A DNA stretch of 64,000 bases from Rhabdophis nuchalis (taxonomy: Eukaryota > Chordata > Lepidosauria > Squamata > Natricidae), in the NCBI GenBank assembly GCA_039707465.1, contig CM077645.1, positions 64,553,850-64,617,849 on the forward strand. Reading direction: 5' to 3'. Positions 12,491 to 24,335 of the stretch are shown here, piece after piece. The notes below the pieces were generated by a model that did not search any database, was not told the origin of the DNA, and saw only the letters and a program-made list of their open reading frames with translations. The position numbers were made by a program, and so were the translations under genes. Each line of letters begins with the position of its first letter. The stretch's first letter is position 1.

Positions 12491-12683
12491 GCACCCATTG
12501 TGCCACCTGTGGGTCTTGGATTAAGTTCACCAATCAAGTTGACCCCAATTTTGACCTTCACTTAATTAAATACAGGATTAAACCAAAGAACCCTGTGACT
12601 CAACTCTCAGGTTTAAACGGGAACACCGATGAACTGTCTGATTTCAGCTGGCCTTGTAAAACAAAGGGGAACTGCATGGGTGA
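12491..12683 (+). other. Exon-like open segment, function unknown
   Basis: From an AG at about 12491 one frame stays open for about 63 codons and contains a pair of cysteines spaced CxxC, WIKF, and a later WPC...C pair. It ends at ATGG followed by GTGAGC, a good splice-donor match. The upstream acceptor tract is weak. No protein family is recognised and the open length is within chance. It is listed only so it can be searched. Confidence 0.15.
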
Positions 12684-12930
12684 GCTTGCTACTCTCTAAA
12701 AAGGGAAATGTTATCTTTTTCACTGAAATGTGGCCCTTGTTGAACAGAAATGGAACCAGACAGCTTTACCCAATCTGATCTTTTTGGATTACAGTCCTAA
12801 ATAAGTCCTAAATTTGCAGGCCAGCTTTTCTGTGGAGGGTCCCTTCACATAGGTTTGAAGATTGCCGTGAGGAAGCCATTGAAACAAATTCAAATATTCA
12901 CAAATATTGCAGGATTTAAATAGTATAGAA

Positions 12931-13105
12931 CAGCGTTTCTCAGCCTCGGCAGATGTGAAGATGTGTGGACTTCAACACGCAGAATTTCACAAACAGCATG
13001 TGCTTGAAGATGTGTGGATTTCAGTTCCTCTCAATTTTGTGCCGGCTGGGAATTCTAGGAGTTAAAGTCTGCACAATTTTGAATAACCATGGTTGAGAAA
13101 CACCG
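12931..13105. mobile_element. hAT-type foldback MITE (CAGCGTTTCTCA ends), degraded
   Basis: The left end is CAGCGTTTCTCAGCC and the right end GGTTGAGAAACACCG. The interior repeats 'AAGATGTGTGGA' on one side and 'GGAATTCTAGGAGTTAAAGT' on the other, the arms of an old palindrome. Flanks share GTATAG but are offset by 2 bp, so the target duplication is only approximate. Confidence 0.7.
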
Positions 13106-13288
13106 GTGTATAGGAATATGTTCAAAAATAAGTTTATCCAGAATTCAGAGGACATACATAAATTTAGCATTGAAAGAAGTTGTTATCTATTTTAAGAGCA
13201 TTGTTGTCATTCTTGCTGATGTTTTGTGGGATGCAATGTACTGTAATGTCTCTACAATACAATATAGCTGTTTGCAGACTCCGTAGCA

Positions 13289-13422
13289 CAGGAGTGTCAA
13301 ACTTGCAGCTCAGGGGCCAGATGTATCGTGTGCTGGCCATGCCCGCTAAGGTGTAGTAAAATGGGGGGAAATCACGATACGTAATGTGACTACAACATGA
13401 TGCCATGAGTTTGACACTCCTG
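13289..13422. mobile_element. hAT-type MITE (CAG[G]xGTGTCAAACT ends)
   Basis: The left end CAGGAGTGTCAAACT and right end AGTTTGACACTCCTG are perfectly inverted over 15 bp except for family variants. No convincing 8-bp duplication is seen (ccgtagca against acataata). It is the same family as 39297-39737 and 58815-58876. Confidence 0.75.
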
Positions 13423-13758
13423 ACATAATAGTAACTGCCATTATTACTCACCATTTGAAAAGCTTGCTGTATATATCTGGGCATTGATTCTGGACGCAGA
13501 ATCCTGGACAAAATAAATCTTTTGTTTCTTCTTGGCTATTCTTATAATAATCCTTATGTTTGCTGCTCTATCTTGACTTTATCTATTGGCTATCACAGGA
13601 CAGAGATTCCAGCTCATCCTACCGCTTTAATTTTGTTAAAAATTAAATAGGACTTGACGTTTCAGTTCATTCCATTTCTCATTCTCCTAATGGCACAATT
13701 TCTTACATATAAAACTGTTCTACGCATGTTCCTAATGTGCTGTTGCATATAATTCAAG

Positions 13759-13799
13759 GTGGTGTGTGTGTGTGTGGGTGGGTGGGTGGGTGGGTGTGT
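13759..13799. repeat. (TG)n/(GGTG)n microsatellite
   Basis: A TG run passes into GGTG units and back. It is 41 bp long. Confidence 0.95.
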
Positions 13800-14570
13800 A
13801 TTTGGTTCAATGGCCTTCTGAAAAGTGCAGATTTCAGTCTGAAATTCTGTTCCAGTTGACCTCTTAACCAATCCTCTTTAAAGTCCTTCTCAGCAGAACC
13901 CAGATATTGGAGGTAAATGCCTGGCAGGAATAATTGTTAACCCGAATGGTATTACCATGTAGTTTAATCACAGGTCAACCACAGAATTAGTTGTGTTGGG
14001 GGTGGAGGGTGGAGAGAGAGTGCCCTTCCCTTTCTCTCTTTTCCATTCCATGTCTGACATACCTTTTCTTCCTAAAACTATTTCCTATTAGAATCTACAT
14101 TAATAACTATCCTTAATTCTTTGTAGCAATCTGAGCAGAAAGTGTTTAATTTGTGCACTTGGCATGGATTTGTGAAGAACCAGTGAGAAGTTATGACAGA
14201 AAACAAGCTCATCAAGGCAGCATCCCAACTATTAAAACTTTGCCTGATTACTATGTTTATTTCTTATGTTTATATGGCCCACTTTTTCTCCACTGAAACC
14301 CACCAATGTGTTCTTCCATATTAGGTGCTTGGAACAATCCTATGAAATGGGGATGATTGATCAAACATTCTACTCAGAGAATGTTGCATCCATATGGATT
14401 TAAAGCTGGAGCCCTCCTGCCCATCTACAACAGAGCCACAGCTCACACATAGATCACCCGCATAACTGGAACACCATATCATGATAAGCCTGATTATGTG
14501 GTGCCCATTTATGTATTATGCAATAGCCCTCTCGTGCAGATTTTTGTTTGTAAAGAACATGATCCAAAGT
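13800..14570. other. Unique sequence
   Basis: No repeat or gene recognised. Confidence 0.4.
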
Positions 14571-14964
14571 ACAGGCAGTCCTCAACTTACATGAGTTTGT
14601 GACCATTCAAAGTTGCAACAGCATTGAGGAAAAAATGACTTTTTGCCGGTTTCCACACTTACGACCATTGTAGCAACCCCATGGTCATGTGGTGAGAATT
14701 CAGACACGTGGCAATTGACTCATATTTATGACAGTGGCTGTGTCCCAGAGTCACATGAACCCCTTTTATAACCTACTGACAAGCAAAGTCAATGGGAAAG
14801 TCAGATTTACTCAGCAACAGTCTGACTAATTTAGCAACGATGGTGATTCACTTAACATCTGTGGCACGAAAGGTTGTAAAATGGGTCAAAATCAATTAAC
14901 AAATGTTTTACTTAGCAACATAAATTTTGGGCTCAATTATGGTTATAAGTCAAGGGCTAACTGT
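14571..14964. mobile_element. TA-flanked MITE with ACAGGTAGTCCTC-type ends
   Basis: It starts TACAGGCAGTCCTCAACTTA and ends TAAGTCAAGGGCTAACTGTA, inverted ends with a TA flank. The interior holds the family blocks 'CACTTAACA', 'GGTTGTAAAATGGG' and 'CTTAGCAACA'. Related copies lie at 21405, 30135, 35341, 40043, 49574 and 57430. Confidence 0.8.
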
Positions 14965-15049
14965 ATTCATATAAGCTCCCCACCCATGTGGCTTTCAGAA
15001 ACATCCATGTTAAAGCATATAGTTTTTCAATTGATTGTGCAAGTAGGGT

Positions 15050-15118
15050 GGCAGGCAGGCAGGCAGGCAGGCATGCGGGCAGGTAGGTAGGTAGGTAGGT
15101 AAGTAGGTAGGTAGGTAG
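15050..15118. repeat. (GCAG)n then (GTAG)n microsatellite
   Basis: About six GCAG units are followed by about ten GTAG units, with interruptions at the switch. Confidence 0.95.
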
Positions 15119-15375
15119 AATTCATACACACGTTGCTGTTTTTCTTTTAATTGTAAGCCATTCAGACTCATTAAGGAAACAGGCAGGTTCAGAACTAGAT
15201 AAATTAAATAAACACTCCAAGAGGATGCGACACCAGATGCACAACATTTTACATCCCTGACTTCTTTTCACAAAGTAGCAAAAGAGTTAAAAGACCCTTG
15301 GTGCCAACATTTCAACAGATCTCGTGCCACACAATTAGGCAGGACATTCATAAAGATTTAAGTTATTTAACTTGT
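15119..15375. other. Unique sequence
   Basis: No feature recognised. Confidence 0.35.
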
Positions 15376-15603
15376 TCAGTCTTGGTGGCACAGTGATTAG
15401 AGTGTAGTACTGCAAGCTACTTCTGTTGATCACCGGCTGCCAACAGTTTGAATCTCACCAGGTTCAAGGTTGACTCAGCCTTCCATCCTCCCGAGGTGGG
15501 TAAAATGAGGACCCAGATTGTTGGGGACAAAATGCTGACTCTGTAAACCACTTAGAGAAGGCTGTAAAGCTATGAAGTCTAAGTACTATTGCTATTGCTA
15601 TTC
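15376..15603 (+). mobile_element. Sauria-type tRNA-derived SINE
   Basis: The head has a degraded A box (TGGCACAGTGATTAGAGTG) and B box (GTTTGAATCTC). It is followed by the family body 'GGTTGACTCAGCCTTCC', 'GGTAAAATGAGGACCCAGA', 'GTAAACCACTTAGAGA' and 'AAGTCTAAGTACTATT', with a (GCTATT)n tail. It is a retroposed, non-functional tRNA relative. The name follows recall of the squamate SINE body. Confidence 0.8.
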
Positions 15604-16439
15604 AGGCAATACAGTTAGCTAGGCCTGCTATCTTAGAGGGCCTATTACTCACCAGAGAAAACTAACTATTTCATCTCTTGTCTTTCATTAATTCTTTTGG
15701 ATTTAAACCTTTCTCTCATACACATTCTCTTTAGCATTCACAACTGAAGGGAGGGTGGAGCTGAAGGGAAAGGATTCCTCTAACATATACTGATACCTGA
15801 TAGCTGCAGCATTTTTCTATCTATTTTTATAAAAGCTATTTTGAACTTCCTGGATTGTAATCTCAAATCTCAGTTTTAGAAAATATCTGGACGATGACTT
15901 TCTAAGATGTGGACTCAAGTGTCAGACCAATCAAAGAGAGTGTCACTTTAACATTTGAATAAGGTGTTTGCCTAGTAGAACGACTACTGGTTGTATTTCT
16001 GGGTAGCCCCAAAGCGAATAACCTTTGCTCTCCTTTGTGAAAAACCTTGCTTCAAACACCAGCAATAAAAATCACATTCTTCATACTTGCTGAAAGCAGA
16101 GATAAGAGCTCTTGAATGGGCTATCCCTAGCATACATCTGCAAGGACGTGAAGGGAGAATAAAGTAAAATAACATAACATTGCTGATTTTTTTCCTTTTA
16201 AAAAAAAACCTGTGCTTCATAGAAAATGACAAAGGGATTGAGGATAAAATAATCAGTATTGCAGGCAGTAACACTGAAGAGGCCTCAGCAGAGTGACCAA
16301 TGGCATAAGAAGATTTGCAAACATATTATTTGAGGTGCTTGTATCATCTCTATATTGTATATTGACATTTTCTTGACTCCTTCTGCTTTACAAATGTCAT
16401 GTCACACAGGATAAAATGGAAAGTAGCATCAAAGAAGCT
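15604..16439. other. Unique sequence
   Basis: No repeat recognised. A 96-codon minus frame at 15984-16274 lacks domain features. Confidence 0.4.
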
Positions 16440-17400
16440 CTGTAATCTGACTGGGTCGTAGATTGTAGCTCTCATGAAAACCACATGAGAACCTTCAGGG
16501 TGAACTTGGACAAGCAATCAGCCCAATGACACCTCCAGCTTTGGAGGGATTTTCAGCTGTAAATCCACAGCATTAAACCTGAAGACCATTTGCCTATAAT
16601 GGCCATTATGATAAGAAAAAAAAGAGTGTTTGTTTTTAATATTGTGTGCCAATGCACTGCACCCTTGCCGCTTTTCACAGAATTTTGTTTTTTTTTCCCC
16701 TTCTTCTGTTCTTCTATTTCAGACTGATGCCACTCTCAGCTCACCCCACTTTGCTCTTAATTTCTAAGAGCAAAGAAGCTTGACACCGTACACCATACGA
16801 AATAAAACTTTGCAGATGAATAAAAAGCAGCCCCATGACTAATACTTTGCCCGCGTGGAAGGCACTGTGGCTTAGTGCAACTGCCATTTCGTAAGCAAAA
16901 AAATGCAGAGATTGCCTCTTTTGTCAATTTGGGAGATAAAATCCTATTCTTTGTAATCCCTGAAGAAACAAATCAAATAAGCTCTGCCTGAGCTAACCAT
17001 TTTCAATCCATCAAAGCAATCAAATTCTGTTTACCTGAATCAGAATGATTTCTAAAATGTTATTAAAAAGTAAAATGGAGTTTAACTATTCCAAAAAACA
17101 GAAGATGATGTGCAAACAGAAAAGGGATAAGATTTCAGTAATTATGTAGACACAAAGTCAGTACCATCATTTGTACCAGAATACAATGTAGCTTTGGCAT
17201 ATAAAGATAAAGCTTCCTTTGTCTAACATTACAGCTGCAAGCATTTCATAAACATAATTAATGGAAAAGTCTTAAAAGGGGTGAATATTCATTTAATTAT
17301 TGCTTTTCCAAGTAAATAAAGATTTTATAAATTAATAAACCAATTAACTGATTATAAAATTCATACAATGTATTTGTATATTATATATTATCATCATTTG
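16440..17400. other. Repeat-free block, candidate conserved non-coding DNA
   Basis: About 960 bp free of recognised repeats. It has no long frames and is moderately AT-rich, with non-repetitive motifs such as CAATCAAAT and TGATTATAAA. Conservation cannot be judged from one sequence. Confidence 0.2.
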
Positions 17401-18069
17401 CAAGATTGCCCCCTGCTCTGCTTCTATAGTTATGCAGCAAAGCTGGATCATGAAAATAAATGTTTCTTAGCAGGTTCATATTCCATCTGACACCCCAAAA
17501 TTTTGAAAATTGCTACAATATTGACATTTGCAATATTTTAGTCTTTAGTGATCTGCAGGGCATTAAGCTATATTGTCTGCTTTTATTTAATGTTAATGCT
17601 CTAGTGACATTTGCTATGGCACATATTTTTTCTATTAAAATGCTTTCCCCATAAATGAACCTTTCAAAGGAATCTCTATTATCCCTCTTCATTCATTACT
17701 TAGGATTTGATTCGTCTGAAAGCTCTTTCAGACTTGCATTATGTCCTTTGTTATACAATACTGGGCATATCATAATGTTGAAAAAGCAGTATGATTGCAC
17801 CATTATAAAAACTGAAAGTTTTATAGCAAACCTTGGAGTGCATCTTCCTTTTTGAGTGGCATTATACCCATTGCAGAAACAGAACACATAGCTGTAAATC
17901 TACTATGAGAAAAATCCAGTTAAGCAAATAGCAAATAATAACATGGATCTAGGAAAAATAAAAGGGATGAATAAATTAGATGAAATTGGCACTGTGTGAG
18001 TCAATAACTTTTTCCTTTATTTTCTTACATGAAAATAATGTCTTGGTATCGAGGAAAGCGAGAGTTGAA
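17401..18069. other. Unique sequence
   Basis: No feature recognised. Overlapping plus and minus frames of 63-66 codons at 17655-17887 are treated as chance. Confidence 0.4.
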
Positions 18070-18274
18070 AAATAACACTTAAGTTAGAACAATTAATCAG
18101 TGGAACATTTTGCCTCCAGAAGTTGTGAATGCTCCAACACTGGTAGTTTTTAAAGAAGATGTTGGATAACCATTTGTCTGAAGTGGTGTAGGGTTTCCTC
18201 CCTAAGCAGGGGGTTAGACTATAAGACCTCCAAGGTCCCCTCCAACTATTCTATTCTACTCTATTTTAAATGAA
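18070..18274 (+). mobile_element. CR1/L3-type LINE 3' end, very short
   Basis: It contains the 3' terminal blocks AGAACAATTAATCAGTGGAA, 'GAAGTTGTGAATGCTCCAAC' and 'GACCTCCAAGGTCCCCTCC', then a few ATTCT/CTCTA units. It is frame-broken and 5'-truncated within the last conserved ORF2 block. Confidence 0.8.
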
Positions 18275-21040
18275 GATTCCCCGCCCCCATATTGATGCTG
18301 TATTAAAACTGCAACAAGCTTCTTTTGTATGTTGATTTTTATATGTAGCAGTTTTTCAAGATGTTGAAATTATTTGTCTCTTTTAAACTGTCAGTGATTT
18401 TAAGTGAAGACCAAATGGTGTTCTTGGAGCTACTTATATCCATGACTAAGTGAGTCAGTTCACACATTAAATGAATGACTGAGTAGTTCACTTACTACTT
18501 TTAGCATCACGCAGAGATATTTAATACACTGTCATCATTTCATCTGTGTACGCTTAAGAGTATTTGGTGTGACAATCACTGAAAACTATGCAGTACAGTT
18601 CCTACAAAAGGTTCTGCTATGTTCCAGCACAGGATTTTACAAACAAACCATTGACTGACTTAGCTATGAGTAAAAGAAAAATGCGTACATGAACTTGGTC
18701 TTTTTTTTTTTCTGTAAAGAATATTTGCCTAAAGAGCAAGGAAAATAATGTGCATTTCCAAATAATGCACAATCAACTAATAAAATCATTGGGAAATATG
18801 AGAAACAGATCTTCAAAATAAGTAATGATTTAGCAGCCACTTGTCATCTTCAAGTAATTAGAGAAAACCAGAATAGTCCCTCTTATTTCTGAAACTAACA
18901 TGTTTAGCAAATAGTGTTGGAGAGAGAGAAAAGAAACTAAAAACTAACCTGCATTTTTGACTGCAAAATGTATTGTAGTTTATAACAAACTGATTCTTCC
19001 GTTGTTTCTTGATTGTGACTTTTTAAATGCCTGGTTTCTAAAGTCCCATTGGTATCTTTCAGGATATTGGGGTGTTTCAGATATCACTCAAATCCATGAG
19101 TTGATTTCAAGTAAGTTAGCAACACACATATACAGTACTTTCATCAATCAGGTACCATGGTAGCTGGCTTTCATTTCCTCATCACTTGGTGGGTGCAGGG
19201 ATAGGATCTAATTGAGGTCTCAATCAATGAAGGGCTACATGGTGAACAAAATTATTGCAACTATCCTTAACAAATAAAATACATTTTAGCATTTGTATTT
19301 ATAATAAATGTATATTTAGTGTAAGATAGTCCATTATACAAATTATGGCACTAAAACATATTGAACACATCACACTTTCAGAAACATATAAATCTATTTT
19401 ATAACTATATTAAAGAACTGATATATCTAACTCAGAATTCTTTGTACTGGCCAATAGAAACCTTTTAGGATTTCAGATATACTGTATATGGAAATAGCAG
19501 AAAGTGAATCTGGGGATTTTTGAATGCAAATGAGAAATCTATTGCTGAGTTACTTAAGTAACTGAAATTTTGAAAAAAGGGTTTTCTATTTGGGATATGG
19601 CATCCAAAAGGAAAAAACGTGTTTAGACACCACTGTGATAAAAGAACACAATATTAGCAAAAGTCCTTCTGCAAAGTAAGCCAATCTTTTTATAAACAGA
19701 TTTAAGTATATTCTTTTTTCAGAGTTGCTACTGTAAAATTGCTATTTATAGAATGTGCAGAGAAGAAGATGAAGTTCAAAATAAAATCACTTTGAACTTT
19801 CCACTAGTCTTATGTTTTGTGTTCTCTCAGATCAAAACTCGAAATATTTTGAGTACCGCCGCAAGAAGCAATAGGAACTCCAGCTCCTTGATTGTTATTT
19901 TTCATACTAGGGCAAAACACCAAATGAAGTGACAGCGATATTACCATTTATAAAACAAATTACAGAAAAATTGTCCCAAAATAGGTACTTTAAAGAAAAT
20001 ATATATATTTTGTGGTAGATTAATAACAGACAGACATATATATTCATCTACTACTGTATGTACTATGGTAGTTGGCTTTCCTTCCCTCACCAACAACAAG
20101 ACTTGAGGCCCTTTTTCTGCACTTAGCCCGCCCAAATATCCAGATAATTTGCCTCAGAAAAGAAGTAGGAATAAGATATATTTCAACACATCATTTAATC
20201 AACATAATAAATCAGAAATTTACACCTGTGTGGCATTTGTTTGAGGCTTTTTCATGATTTATTTGCTTGCAAAATGCATACCTTTTGGATTTGGCTGTAC
20301 CTGCAAAGCTCAACAAACAAACAAAACTGTACAGTTTTTGCATCTGGCAATGTGAGAGCTCAGCCAATCAGCTCTATGAATATTCACAGTGCTCACTTTT
20401 GCGTTTGGAACCTGTTTGAAAAAGGAAGGCTAACAGAGACAAATAATTATATGAACTCTGCCTTCCCTATACAAGGGAAATTGAAAATAATAATCAGATT
20501 ATCTACCATTAGGTAGCACTCTTATTCCTGTGCTCAAAATAGTCTCTATCTGCCACTGCACATTCAGTACCTCCCTGTATATACAGATGGAGAAATTAAG
20601 GTGGTTAGTTCTACCATGTTAAAGAAGCCTGATGAAAAAACAACACTAATATATCCTTAACTTTTTTTTCCCATTTGACTACCTTTTTTTCCATAAACCG
20701 AGTTACAGGCCGAATACTCTCTTACTAATTTTTATGATGCACAGCTTGTTTCTGTGAGAGGATAGCATCTATTGAAAGCTGTTCTATCTGGTTTTTTTTT
20801 ACTGTGGTCAGTTCCATTGCAATCAAAAGCTGCTTCTCTCCCATGTTATGTATTGCTGAATATTAGCAATGGGGCTAGGCTGGTGCTCAGTCTAAATTAT
20901 GGCCACTCCAGGACCTTCCCTGCTTCTTACCTTTCCTTCTGGGCAAGGCAAGTAAGTCTTGCCATTTGGCTTCTGTGTAGATGGATCTGCTAGAACCTGA
21001 CTATCCTTCTGAGAGATTGTTTGCTGCTCACTAGTGCCTA
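18275..21040. other. Long unique stretch
   Basis: About 2.8 kb with no recognised repeat family. Small frames of 60-93 codons are scattered on both strands without domain signatures. Confidence 0.4.
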
Positions 21041-21146
21041 TGCCTTGCCTTGCCTTGCCTTGCCTTGCCTTGCCTTGCCTTGCCTTGCCTTGCCTTGCCT
21101 TGCCTTGCCTTGCCTTGCCTTGCCTTGCCTTGCCTTGCCTTGCCTT
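21041..21146. repeat. (TGCCT)n pentanucleotide array, 21 units
   Basis: An essentially perfect TGCCT array of about 106 bp. Plus-strand frames reading LALPCLALPC are artefacts of it. Confidence 0.98.
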
Positions 21147-21404
21147 TCTCAGATGTTTGCATGCACCTGGATGGCCTCATCCCCAGCTTCTCACAGTATC
21201 TCCATTAAACCAATCTTGCCTCCTCTGCCCAATTGTAACCCTTGTAGCTCTGATGTTCCAATAACTAAAGGAAGCGGGAATAGGTTGTTCTTTCTTTACT
21301 AATTCCTATGTGGCTCCACTTAGTTAGAAATGAAGCAATGCTCATTCAATTTCATAGGAATAAAGTAGAGTTATTTCTTTGTAGCAACATTTTTTTTAAA
21401 AAAA

Positions 21405-21682
21405 TATGGGTAATCCTCAGTTACCAACCATAATTGGAACCTGTAACTTTGTCACTGACTTCCACAGTTGTTCAGTGAGGCATTGTATGATTGTGAGCTG
21501 AGATTTCACTTCTAGGTTCTCCAATAATTCTGCTTGTCAGTTGTGAAGCCCGCAAATGGTAACCATGTGATCATGGAGTGCTGCATCGGGCATACATGGG
21601 AGGACTGATTACAAAGATTTTTTTCCAACTGTCTTATTTTTGGTCGATAAGCAAGGCAATCAGTAAGCAAGGACTACCTGTA
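21405..21682. mobile_element. TA-flanked MITE, ACAGGTAGTCC family, diverged
   Basis: The left end resembles TATGGGTAATCCTCAGTTAC and the right end is AAGCAAGGACTACCTGTA. Internal family blocks such as 'CTTGTCAGTTGTGAAGC' and 'CATGTGATCATGG' remain. Confidence 0.7.
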
Positions 21683-21904
21683 ACAGGAAGGGAAGGGAGA
21701 TGTGCAATATTCTGGCCAGGTGATGGGAAAGAAAAGGTTCATGTTTTATCCAGTTTGATCAGAAACAAACCAATGAGAGATATAAAGGTTTGAAGGGATC
21801 ATGAGTTCTAAGGTTGAGAATTGATTTAATAGGCCATTATTGATCTACTAGACTAGAAGAACAACAAAGATGATTAGGGGTTGGGGATGGTAAAACATAT
21901 AAAA
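21683..21904. other. Short unique spacer
   Basis: No feature recognised. Confidence 0.35.
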
Positions 21905-22269
21905 ACAGTTGCTGGAGTTGGGTATGTCTAGTTTAATGAAAAGAAGGACTTGGGGAGACATGATAGCAGTGTTCCAATATCTCTGGGGCTGCCACAAAGA
22001 AGAAGGAGCCAAGCTATTCTCCAAAGCACCTGTGGGCAGAACAAGAAGCAATGGATGGAAACTAGTGACGGAGAGAAGCAACCTACAATTAAGAAGAATT
22101 TTTCTGACTGTTAGAGTAATTAATCAGTGGAACAACTTACCTTCAGAAGTTGTGAATGCTCCAACACTGAGAGTTTTAAAGAAAAGATTGGACAACCATT
22201 TGTATGAAATGATACTGCATAGGGGTTCCTGCCTGAGCAGGGGATTGGATGAGAAGATCTCCAAGGTCC
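21905..22269 (+). mobile_element. CR1/L3-type LINE 3' end
   Basis: A frame at 21909-22355 encodes the ORF2 C-terminal series MKRRTWGDMIAVFQYLWG, CHKEEGAKLFSKAP, NGWKLVTERSNLQLRRIFLT and VRVINQWNNLPSEVVNAPTL. This is the best preserved CR1 tail in the window. It is 5'-truncated and continues into a pentanucleotide array at its 3' end. Confidence 0.88.
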
Positions 22270-22348
22270 ATTCTATTCTATTCTATTCTATTCTACTCTA
22301 CTCTACTCTACTCTACTCTACTCTACTCTACTCTACTCTACTCTATTC
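22270..22348 (+). repeat. (ATTCT)n to (CTCTA)n microsatellite at the CR1 3' end
   Basis: Four or five ATTCT units are followed by about eleven CTCTA units. One base change appears to have spread through the younger part of the array. It starts where the LINE 3' end stops. Confidence 0.95.
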
Positions 22349-23224
22349 CAATTAATGTAGCAGCTCAGCTGCAACCAACCTCTGGAGGGGAGGGACATAT
22401 CTGGCACTGCAACTAATTAAAACTGGGACTACTACTAAATGGACTGAATCATGGAATAGATCCAGGTTATGCGTTTGATATCTGTTTCTATCTTCTAAAA
22501 ATGAGAAGAGGACATAGTGTGTTGCTAAGTAGTCTAGATTTAATGTTAAAGTTAATGACTGCATGAATTACCTATAGATATTTATATATTACATGATTAA
22601 AAATATTTCAGTCCATTTTGGGAAGGGAATAGAGCCTACATATCTTTGCCAAGGTCATTTTTCTTACTCTCTACAGTTATAGTATATAATTGCCAGGTTT
22701 ATCCTAGAAAATATTTTTGGAGATTAAGCCAAACTTTCCAATCTTATTTCCAGAAAGATTTCTAGTCTTTCTGAGATAATATGACTGGGGGGGGGGGGGG
22801 GGACCTAGTGGAAGGAGACAGGTTAGTTTACTAGGCCATTGTTCTGGCCTAATAGAAATCAGCAAAGGAGGTGATTCTATTACATCTGGACTTGGCTTAG
22901 ATTTCAGGGGTGTGTGGGTGTCAACCAAAGGATTAGATTCTGTGAATTATTCTGAAAGACTAGGTAAATTGTTTTTTTTTTAAATGGTGGCCTTTTAAAA
23001 GAATGAATTCAAGCTATAGGATTATGAAGTACTGCTACTACTGTAATATATTGCTCTGTAGTTCTGGAGAGATGATTAGGACATTAATCCCTTGGAACGA
23101 TCTAAGACAGTTTTCATACTGGTGCCAGTCCCCTGACCGTGGAGATAGGAATGAGAGTAGGAAGCAGCAAGATAAGATGGCTTGGACAGGAGAAATCTGC
23201 ATATATGTTGGTAATATATTGCCA
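22349..23224. other. Unique sequence with a 16-G run
   Basis: No gene recognised. An uninterrupted run of 16 G lies at 22787-22802. Confidence 0.5.
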
Positions 23225-23232
23225 CCCTATAG

Positions 23233-23574
23233 CAGGGGTCCCCAACCTTTTTGGCACAAGGGACCAGTTTCAGGTTAAAAAAATTCCGCGGACTGGTGGC
23301 CATGGCTCGGCTGGATAGAGGGAGAGCAGGGGGGAGGGGGCACAGGCAGCGCATGCGCGCACGGGGGGGGGTTGAGTCGGCTTACTCATCCCTCTCAGAC
23401 CCCCATTGGTGCGAGCGGCCACGCCTGCACTCTCCCGCCCCCAGCACATGCTCTGCCCAGGGGGGTGCCCCCTCCTCCCTCATTCCTCCTCTCCGGCCCT
23501 TTCTAAGAGTTGGCCCGGTTCCTATCAAGCCACAGACTGGCACTGGTCCGCGGCCCGGGGGTTGGGGACCCCTG
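23233..23574. mobile_element. Non-autonomous hAT (CAGGGGTCCCCAACC ends)
   Basis: 342 bp with inverted ends CAGGGGTCCCCAACC and GGTTGGGGACCCCTG, flanked by a perfect 8-bp duplication, ccctatag (23225-23232 and 23575-23582). It is GC-rich with a GCATGCGCGC motif and encodes no transposase. The reading frame crossing it is a composition effect. Confidence 0.92.
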
Positions 23575-23722
23575 CCCTATAGGTTTTCCACTCTTCTTAA
23601 TATTAATGTCTTAATTCCCACTTTTAACGAAATAATCAGGAGTGATTCTGTGACAGTATATGGAAAGCACTTCTTTTGTAGAATTGTTTTGTACTATAAT
23701 AGTAATTGTCACTTTTGTTGTA

Positions 23723-24020
23723 TTCCGTATCTCTCTCTCCCTCTTTCTCTTCTTCCTTCATCCCTCCCTCCCTCCCTCTATTCCGTATCTCTCTCTCCCT
23801 CTTTGTCTTCTTCCTTCATCCCTCCCTCCCTCCCTCCCTCCCTTTCTTTCTTTCTTTCTTTCTTTCTTTCTCACATATACTTTCACTCTGTCTTTCCTAT
23901 GCCCACACAGGCACACATACTCTCATTGCAATTTCTCTCTCTCTCACACACACTCAAAACACACACACACACACAAAACACACACACACATTCTGTCTCT
24001 CTCTCACGCACACACAATGC
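23723..24020. repeat. CT-rich and CA-rich compound microsatellite with a 58-bp duplication
   Basis: A 58-bp unit starting TTCCGTATCTCTCTCTCC occurs twice in tandem (23723 and 23781) with one clear change. It is followed by (CCCT)n, (TTTC)n and, after 23936, CA- and CT-runs. Frames here are low-complexity artefacts. Confidence 0.93.
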
Positions 24021-24335
24021 TCAGAACATTAAAGAAAGCTGTTAAGCTAATCTAGTGCATCTAAATGGGCAATATATATTGAATCCATGCTCCATTGATC
24101 ATAATTATTGTGCTGCCCTTTATCAAGTAACCATCTCAAACCATTATTTAGAGATCATTTTGCTTTCCATTACTGTCAGGATATTGCAGACACTGCTGGC
24201 AATTGGCTGCTCTGTGATAGAGGACCATGTGGTTGTATTAGCCTGGAATCTGCCCACGAGATCCAGCAATGTTTCTGAAATGAGTGACTTAGCAATGCTG
24301 TATTTGCCAAGCTCTAGGACAGACTTCAAATAACT
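24021..24335. other. Repeat-free block, candidate conserved non-coding DNA
   Basis: Frames are open on both strands here (92 codons plus, 61 minus). No domain is seen. Composition is near 40% GC, unlike the flanks. Confidence 0.2.

Noticed and set aside
13281..13430. Target duplication for the hAT at 13289
   Set aside because: ccgtagca and acataata do not match convincingly, so none is claimed.
15376..15603. Possible functional tRNA gene
   Set aside because: The A and B boxes are degraded, no cloverleaf is seen and the body is a SINE with a repeat tail.
21021..21302. Frames reading LALPCLALPC
   Set aside because: Artefacts of the (TGCCT)n array.
23251..24045. 264-codon plus-strand frame
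   Set aside because: It spans a hAT copy and a CT/CA microsatellite. The open length is due to low stop-codon content there.
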